The notes under the pieces were generated by a model. The model did no database searches, was not told the DNA's origin, and was given only the letters and a program-made list of their open reading frames with translations. From positions 1-10,115 of the forward strand of contig CAYRFV010000208.1 of NCBI GenBank assembly GCA_964423545.1: a DNA stretch of 10,115 nucleotides, written 5' to 3'. The translations under genes were made by a program, and so were the position numbers. Below, one piece after another: positions 5,950 to 10,115 of this stretch. Every line of letters starts with the position of its first letter. The stretch's first letter is position 1. The stretch is from JALOOE01 sp964423545 (GTDB taxonomy: Bacteria; Chloroflexota; Anaerolineae; CG2-30-64-16).

Positions 5950-7278
5950 ATGCCCGACACGAACGCTGTCCAGATCACCTGTCCCAACTGCGGCAACAGT
6001 TACCAAACGCCCGTCCGCAGCGTTATCGATGTGGGCCAGAACCCACAGCTGCGCCAGGCCTTTCTGGCGGGCCAGATCAACCTGGCCGTCTGTCCAAAAT
6101 GCCAGACCGGTGGGCTGCTTGAGGTTCCGCTGGTCTACCATGACCCCGGCGCGGAGTTTCTGGCGATCTACTTCCCGCAGCAGCTCAACATCCCCGAAGT
6201 CGAGAAGCAGAAGATGATCGGTGAGCTGACTCAAGGACTGATGCGGTCGCTCCCCCCCGAGCAGCGCAAGGGATACTTCCTGAGTCCGCGCCAGTTTGTC
6301 AGCCGCCAGGCGCTCACGGACGCGGTGTTGGGCACGATGGGCATCAGCCAGGAGGAGCTCGACCGCCAGCGCAAGAAGATGAAGCTGATCGATCAATTGC
6401 GCATCATGGCGGACGATGCCAAGGGCTTGGAGATGCTGTTGAAGGGCCAGGATGCTCAGATCGACTACGAGTTTTTCATGTTAATCGGTAGCAGTCTCCA
6501 GCGCGCTGAGGCGATGGGCGACGAGAAGGCGGCCCGGCAGCTTGAAATGCTCCGTGAGGGGTTGATGAAGATCACATCGTACGGCCGCCGCGTCGCCAAA
6601 CAGGAAGCCGCTGTGGCGTCGCTGAAGGAGATCAAGAGCCCCGAGGAGTTCTTCGAGCGGGTGGTCAGCGCTGACTCGGATGAGATCGACGCCATCGCTG
6701 TGGCAGGCAGGCCGCTGCTCGATTACGCCTTCTATCAGCGGTTGACCGGACGCATCGATGCCAGCGCCGGCGCGGAAAAGGATCGCCTGACCCGGCTGCG
6801 CGATCGCCTGCTCGATCTGACGCAGCAGATGGACGAAGCCGCCAAGGCGAGCATGCAGGAATCGACCGTCCTGCTGCAGGAGCTGCTGAGCTCGCCGGAG
6901 CCGCGCAGCGCAGTTCGGGAGCATGCGGCCGAGATCGATGAGGTATTCCTCGCCGTGCTGTCGGCCAACATGCAGGAGGCCGAGAAGCGCGGGGCGAAGG
7001 CCGCCATCGAGCGCATGGCCATGATCTACGATGAGATCATGGCCATGATGGACGAGTCGATGCCGCCGGAGGTGCAGCTGATCAACGAACTGCTGCGCAC
7101 GCCCTATCCGGATGGCACTCGGGCGCTGCTTCAGGAGCACCGATCCGAGATCACGCCGGAGGTCATGGATTTGATGGCGCGCCTGGCGACCGAGATGGAG
7201 GGGCGAGACGGTCCTGAAGCGGCCACGACGGCCAAACGGATCCGGGACATCCGGGCGCAGGCGATGTTGTTGGTCTGA
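5950..7278 (+). CDS. CpXC-domain protein with repeated alpha-helical segments
   Basis: A 442-residue protein with no signal peptide or membrane helix, so probably cytoplasmic. The N-terminal 80 residues match the CpXC domain (PF14353). ITCPNCGNSYQTPV carries C11 and C14, and VCPKCQTGG carries C48 and C51, a likely metal site of unknown role. The rest is charged and helical, and contains about four diverged repeats at roughly 159-208, 224-290, 307-361 and 377-436. The last two share the pattern LLxELLxxPxP, then a segment around EHxxEI, then FL or VMDLM with A, then a Gly-containing turn and a final helix. This pattern resembles helical repeats often seen next to CHAT (caspase-like) domains, but no protease domain is present here. 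AAAGG five bases before ATG supports the start. The gene ends one base before the CinA-family gene, so the two are probably co-transcribed and translationally coupled. Function is unknown. Confidence 0.88.
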   Translation: MPDTNAVQITCPNCGNSYQTPVRSVIDVGQNPQLRQAFLAGQINLAVCPKCQTGGLLEVPLVYHDPGAEFLAIYFPQQLNIPEVEKQKMIGELTQGLMRSLPPEQRKGYFLSPRQFVSRQALTDAVLGTMGISQEELDRQRKKMKLIDQLRIMADDAKGLEMLLKGQDAQIDYEFFMLIGSSLQRAEAMGDEKAARQLEMLREGLMKITSYGRRVAKQEAAVASLKEIKSPEEFFERVVSADSDEIDAIAVAGRPLLDYAFYQRLTGRIDASAGAEKDRLTRLRDRLLDLTQQMDEAAKASMQESTVLLQELLSSPEPRSAVREHAAEIDEVFLAVLSANMQEAEKRGAKAAIERMAMIYDEIMAMMDESMPPEVQLINELLRTPYPDGTRALLQEHRSEITPEVMDLMARLATEMEGRDGPEAATTAKRIRDIRAQAMLLV

Positions 7279-7279
7279 G

Positions 7280-8539
7280 ATGGATGCCGAGATCGTGACC
7301 TCCGGGACCGAGCTGCTGCTCGGCGACATCGTGGATACCAACTCCACGGTCATCGCGCGCGCCCTGCGCGACATCGGCGTCAACCTGTACTACAAGACCT
7401 CGGTGGGCGACAATGTCGAGCGCATGGCGCTGGTCTTGCGCCAGGGTCTGCAACGGTCCGATGTGATCATCACGACCGGAGGCCTGGGGCCCACGGTCGA
7501 CGATGTGACGCGGGAGGCGGTGGCGCGGGCGACCGATCGGGAGTTGGTCCTCTATCCGGAGTGTCTGGCGCAGATTGAGGCGATTTTCGCGCGCTGGGGG
7601 CGCCAGTTGGGGGAGAACAACCGGCGGCAAGCCTATCTGCCGGTTGATTCGATCCCGATCCCCAATCCGGTGGGTACTGCGCCCGGCTTCATCGTTGAGA
7701 CCGGCCACGGCGCGATCATTGCGCTGCCCGGCGTGCCGCGTGAAATGCAGCATCTGATGCAGACCGCGGTGCTGCCCTATCTGAAGCAGCGCCTGGGCGA
7801 GACTCAGGTGGTGATCAAGACCAGGATCCTCCGGACGGTGGGACTGGGTGAGAGCTGGATCGACGAGCGGATCGACGCGCAGATGCGTTCATCGAATCCG
7901 ACCGTTGGGCTGGCTGCTCACTACGGCATCGTCGACATCCGCATCGCCGCGCGCGCTGCAACCACAGACGAGGCGGATGCCATGATCGCCGACATGGAGG
8001 CCCAAGTGCGCGCCGCGATCGGCGATGACGGGATCTTCGGCGCTGGCGACGACAAGATCGAGGAGGTCACCGGGCAGCTGCTCGCGCGCGCCGATGTCAG
8101 ATTGGCGGTGGTGGAGAGCGCCACCGGCGGAGAGGTTGCGCGGCTGGTGCGAGCTACGCCCGAAGGGAGCCGGGTCGTCACGGCTGCGCACGTGGTCGAC
8201 AGCCCTGCGGCGCTGAGTGCGCTTCTCAAGATGTCGCCGGCCAAGCTTGACGCCTTCGGCTGGATCAGCGAGATGGTGGCCGCTGAGGCCGCGGCGCTGC
8301 TGATCGATACCTACGAGGGCGGCTGGGGGCTGGCGGTGCTCGGCGACATGGCGGTGGAAGGCGATGTCTACGGACAGGAGACGGGCGAGACCTACGTGGC
8401 GCTGGCCACTCCCGACACCACGATCGTGCGTCGCTATCCGTATGCTGGCAGCGGCTTCCTGGCGCGCAATTGGATCACCTATCGCACGCTTGATCTGGTG
8501 CGGCGACAGGCGTTGTCCAGACTGAACAGAGACACCTGA
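7280..8539 (+). CDS. cinA: CinA-family protein with degenerate C-terminal deamidase-like domain
   Basis: The CinA family combines an N-terminal COG1058 (molybdopterin-binding-like) domain with ADP-ribose pyrophosphatase activity in some members and a C-terminal PncC-type nicotinamide-nucleotide deamidase. Here, in 419 residues, the N-terminal half is standard: EIVTSGTELLLGDIVDTNS (4-22), TTGGLGPTVDDVTREAV (65-81), NRRQAYLPVDS, PNPVGTAPGF (128-137) and LPGVPREM (149-156). Residues about 175-255 form the linking domain. The C-terminal part (about 262-410) keeps the nucleophile motif as ESATGG (S280). The segment that normally reads like AYSNEAK is replaced by VVDSPAALSALL, and the usual TGIAGP loop is replaced by LGDMAVEGD. 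Deamidase activity is therefore doubtful, while the N-terminal activity may remain. ATG at 7280 starts one base after the upstream TGA and has no clear Shine-Dalgarno of its own, which fits coupling to the CpXC gene. A role in competence is not implied by the name. Confidence 0.9.
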   Translation: MDAEIVTSGTELLLGDIVDTNSTVIARALRDIGVNLYYKTSVGDNVERMALVLRQGLQRSDVIITTGGLGPTVDDVTREAVARATDRELVLYPECLAQIEAIFARWGRQLGENNRRQAYLPVDSIPIPNPVGTAPGFIVETGHGAIIALPGVPREMQHLMQTAVLPYLKQRLGETQVVIKTRILRTVGLGESWIDERIDAQMRSSNPTVGLAAHYGIVDIRIAARAATTDEADAMIADMEAQVRAAIGDDGIFGAGDDKIEEVTGQLLARADVRLAVVESATGGEVARLVRATPEGSRVVTAAHVVDSPAALSALLKMSPAKLDAFGWISEMVAAEAAALLIDTYEGGWGLAVLGDMAVEGDVYGQETGETYVALATPDTTIVRRYPYAGSGFLARNWITYRTLDLVRRQALSRLNRDT

Positions 8540-8615
8540 TTGCCGCACAAAGCCGGACTCGTCGCCGGCGTTTCGAGCCTGTCCGCTCACATTTCACGTG
8601 GATTGGGAGCTTCCG

Positions 8616-9113
8616 ATGGCCGACATCCCCTTTCAGCTCAAGATCGTGCAGATCGATAACCCTGACCAACTCAACTTCATCCTGGGGCAAAGCCACTTCA
8701 TCAAGACGGTGGAGGACATCCACGAGGCGATGGTCGCGGGAATCCCGAATGCCAGGTTCGGGCTGGCATTCTGCGAATCGTCCGGCAAGGCGCTCGTGCG
8801 CTCGACAGGCACCGATGAAGCGCTGAAGGCGCTCGCCGAGGGCAACGCGCTCGCGCTCGGCGCCGGACACAGCTTCATCTTGTTCCTGCGCGACGCCTAT
8901 CCGATCAACATTCTCAATACGATCAAGGCGGTGCCCGAAGTCGCGAGCATCTACTGTGCTACTGCGAACCCGGTGCAGGTGATCGTTGCCGAGTCGGAGC
9001 AAGGACGCGGCATTCTGGGCGTCATCGACGGCATCCACACCCAAGGGATCGAGGACGCGGAAGGTGTCGCATGGCGCAAAGGTTTCCTGCGCATGATCGG
9101 CTACAAAGCGTAG
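8616..9113 (+). CDS. Adenosine-specific kinase (PF04008 family)
   Basis: A small cytoplasmic protein of 165 residues, matching the family length. The family was named from structural and genomic work on archaeal and thermophile proteins that bind adenosine or AMP. The kinase role is less firmly established than the fold. Near-invariant blocks are all present: GQSHFIKTVEDIHEAMV (24-40), FGLAFCESSGKALVR (48-62), GAGHSFILFLRDAYPINILN (82-101), VPEVASIYCATANPVQVIVA (106-125) and EQGRGILGVIDG (128-139). The ending RKGFLRMIGYK is also typical. ATG at 8616 is preferred because GGGAG lies upstream and the family begins with a short lead before the first strand. A GTG at 8598 in the same frame would add six residues. 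The gene is separated from the CinA-family gene by 76 bases, in which I see no terminator, so it may share the transcript. Adenosine handling could be linked to AMP released upstream by ligase or CinA-type reactions, but this is speculation. Confidence 0.93.
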   Translation: MADIPFQLKIVQIDNPDQLNFILGQSHFIKTVEDIHEAMVAGIPNARFGLAFCESSGKALVRSTGTDEALKALAEGNALALGAGHSFILFLRDAYPINILNTIKAVPEVASIYCATANPVQVIVAESEQGRGILGVIDGIHTQGIEDAEGVAWRKGFLRMIGYKA

Positions 9114-9133
9114 TCTGCCGCCGGAGCCATCGA

Positions 9134-10115
9134 TTGCGCCACCATCCTTCTTGCCGGGTGATGACCGGGCTTGCGCTGCTGCTGGCCGCCTGGTTGATCG
9201 CCTGCGGGCCGAAGCCGGCGCCCGACTTGCCCACCGCCACATCCGCAGGGGCGCTCTTGCCTGCAACCGACATCGCTACGAACGCACCCGTGAGCTCGGC
9301 GACCACTGCGTCGACTGCGCCTGGGACGCCCGAGGTCACCGCCACCCACGCGCCGTCGCCCAACCCGACGCCGTCGGTGGTGCGCACTGTCACGCCGTCG
9401 CGCGCGGTCGTGCTGATACGACCGTCGCCCGCGGCGCCGACTGCAACCGTGGGGACGCCGGCGGTCACGCCGGTGTGGCCGCCTTCACCTCTCGACCGGA
9501 CTGAGAACATCCTCGTGATGGGCAAGGATCAGCGGCCAGGCGATGGAGCATGGCGCACCGATTCCATCGTGATCGTGGCCGTCGATCAGATGGCCGGCCA
9601 GGTCGGCATCGTCAGCGTGCCGCGGGACTTGTATGTGGAGATCCCCGGCATGGGACTGGGCCGAATCAATCAGGCCGACTACTTCGGCGAGACAAGCCGC
9701 TATCCGGGCGGCGGGCCGGCGCTGTTGCGGCGCGTGCTGACGGAGACGCTCGGCATTCCTACGCAGCACTTCGTTCGGATCGAGTATGATGGCCTTTCCC
9801 GGCTGGTCGACGCGCTGGGCGGCGTCACCGTGACCCTCGACTGCCCGCTGTATGAGCGGACGCCGGTCGATTCATCGCCAAATGGCGTGGTCGACTGGAC
9901 TCTCCCGGCCGGCCCGGTGTGGTTGGACGGCGAGTCGGCCAAGAAGTTCGCCACCTATCGCTATGCCACGACCGACTACGGTCGAGCCAGGCGCCAACAG
10001 CAGCTCATCTGGGCGATCCGCAATCGCGTTCTGCAGATCGACGCCCTGCCGCGCATCCCCGAGCTGTGGAAGGCGCTTTCCAGCATGTTTGTCACCGACC
10101 TGAATTTGCTCGACG
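9134..10115 (+). CDS. LCP (LytR-CpsA-Psr) family protein with lipoprotein-type signal, C-terminus cut by window edge
   Basis: LCP proteins act on the outer face of the membrane and transfer lipid-linked glycopolymers to peptidoglycan or other acceptors. The 327 visible residues start with a signal ending in LIAC (Cys24), a good lipobox. A linker rich in Pro, Thr, Ala and Ser runs from about 25 to 119. The LCP domain starts at NILVMGKDQR (125-134). Key residues present are D132, R134, R141 and D143 in RTDS, R164 in VSVPRDLYVEIPG, and the RINQADYFG block (177-185). GIPTQHFVRIEYDGLSRLVD and ALGGVTVTL follow. The anionic-lipid-binding stretch YRYATTDYGRARRQQQ has R276, D281, R284 and R287. TTG at 9134 is chosen because GGAG lies seven bases upstream and it adds a charged n-region (RHH, R). 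ATG at 9161 or GTG at 9158 are alternatives with weaker ribosome sites. Most LCP proteins use an N-terminal membrane helix rather than a lipid anchor. Confidence 0.92.
   Translation, partial: MRHHPSCRVMTGLALLLAAWLIACGPKPAPDLPTATSAGALLPATDIATNAPVSSATTASTAPGTPEVTATHAPSPNPTPSVVRTVTPSRAVVLIRPSPAAPTATVGTPAVTPVWPPSPLDRTENILVMGKDQRPGDGAWRTDSIVIVAVDQMAGQVGIVSVPRDLYVEIPGMGLGRINQADYFGETSRYPGGGPALLRRVLTETLGIPTQHFVRIEYDGLSRLVDALGGVTVTLDCPLYERTPVDSSPNGVVDWTLPAGPVWLDGESAKKFATYRYATTDYGRARRQQQLIWAIRNRVLQIDALPRIPELWKALSSMFVTDLNLLD

Overview
The window is a GC-rich bacterial chromosome segment with tightly packed genes and no RNA genes, insertion sequences or CRISPR array that I can see. The gene content suggests a member of the Chloroflexota (Anaerolineae/Caldilineae-like). 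This placement is an inference from four things: a CpXC-domain protein with CHAT-protein-like helical repeats, an adenosine-specific kinase (PF04008), a secreted binding protein ending in a YLPLVLR-type tail, and a lipoprotein-like LCP protein with a long Thr/Pro/Ala linker. No single marker settles it.

Minus-strand block (1-3567). A strong sigma70-type promoter (TTGACG, 17 bp, TATACT at 3539-3567) faces left. It is followed by a leader of about 170 nt that contains a perfect 14-bp palindrome and a hairpin next to the ribosome binding site. Next comes a complete family-5 (peptide/nickel-type) ABC solute-binding protein (1764-3362). It overlaps by ATGA a short secreted protein with the start of a concanavalin-like (GH43_C2/DUF1349-type) beta-sandwich, which looks internally deleted and frameshifted (1363-1767). 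After about 260 bp of apparent debris comes an ABC-2 type export permease (1101 to the left edge), cut by the window only near its C-terminus. No ABC ATPase and no importer permease is visible beside them.

Plus-strand block (3642-10115). A rightward promoter (TTGCGC, 17 bp, TATAAT) precedes ligA, the NAD-dependent DNA ligase (3727-5823), which is complete with all its domains. After 126 bp comes a CpXC zinc-binding-type protein with several diverged alpha-helical repeats (5950-7278). One base after its stop codon starts a CinA-family protein (7280-8539) whose C-terminal PncC-like deamidase domain has lost most of the usual active-site signature. An adenosine-specific kinase (8616-9113) and an LCP (LytR-CpsA-Psr) family protein with a lipoprotein-type signal (9134 to the right edge, cut) complete the window.

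Functionally this is a mix of housekeeping genes (DNA joining, nucleotide/NAD by-product repair, cell envelope) and a leftward transport/secretion block. I do not see a clearly new multi-gene system. The points most worth a second look are the CpXC-repeat/degenerate-CinA gene pair, the decayed lectin-like gene coupled to an orphan binding protein, the lipoprotein form of the LCP protein, and the palindromes between the divergent promoters.
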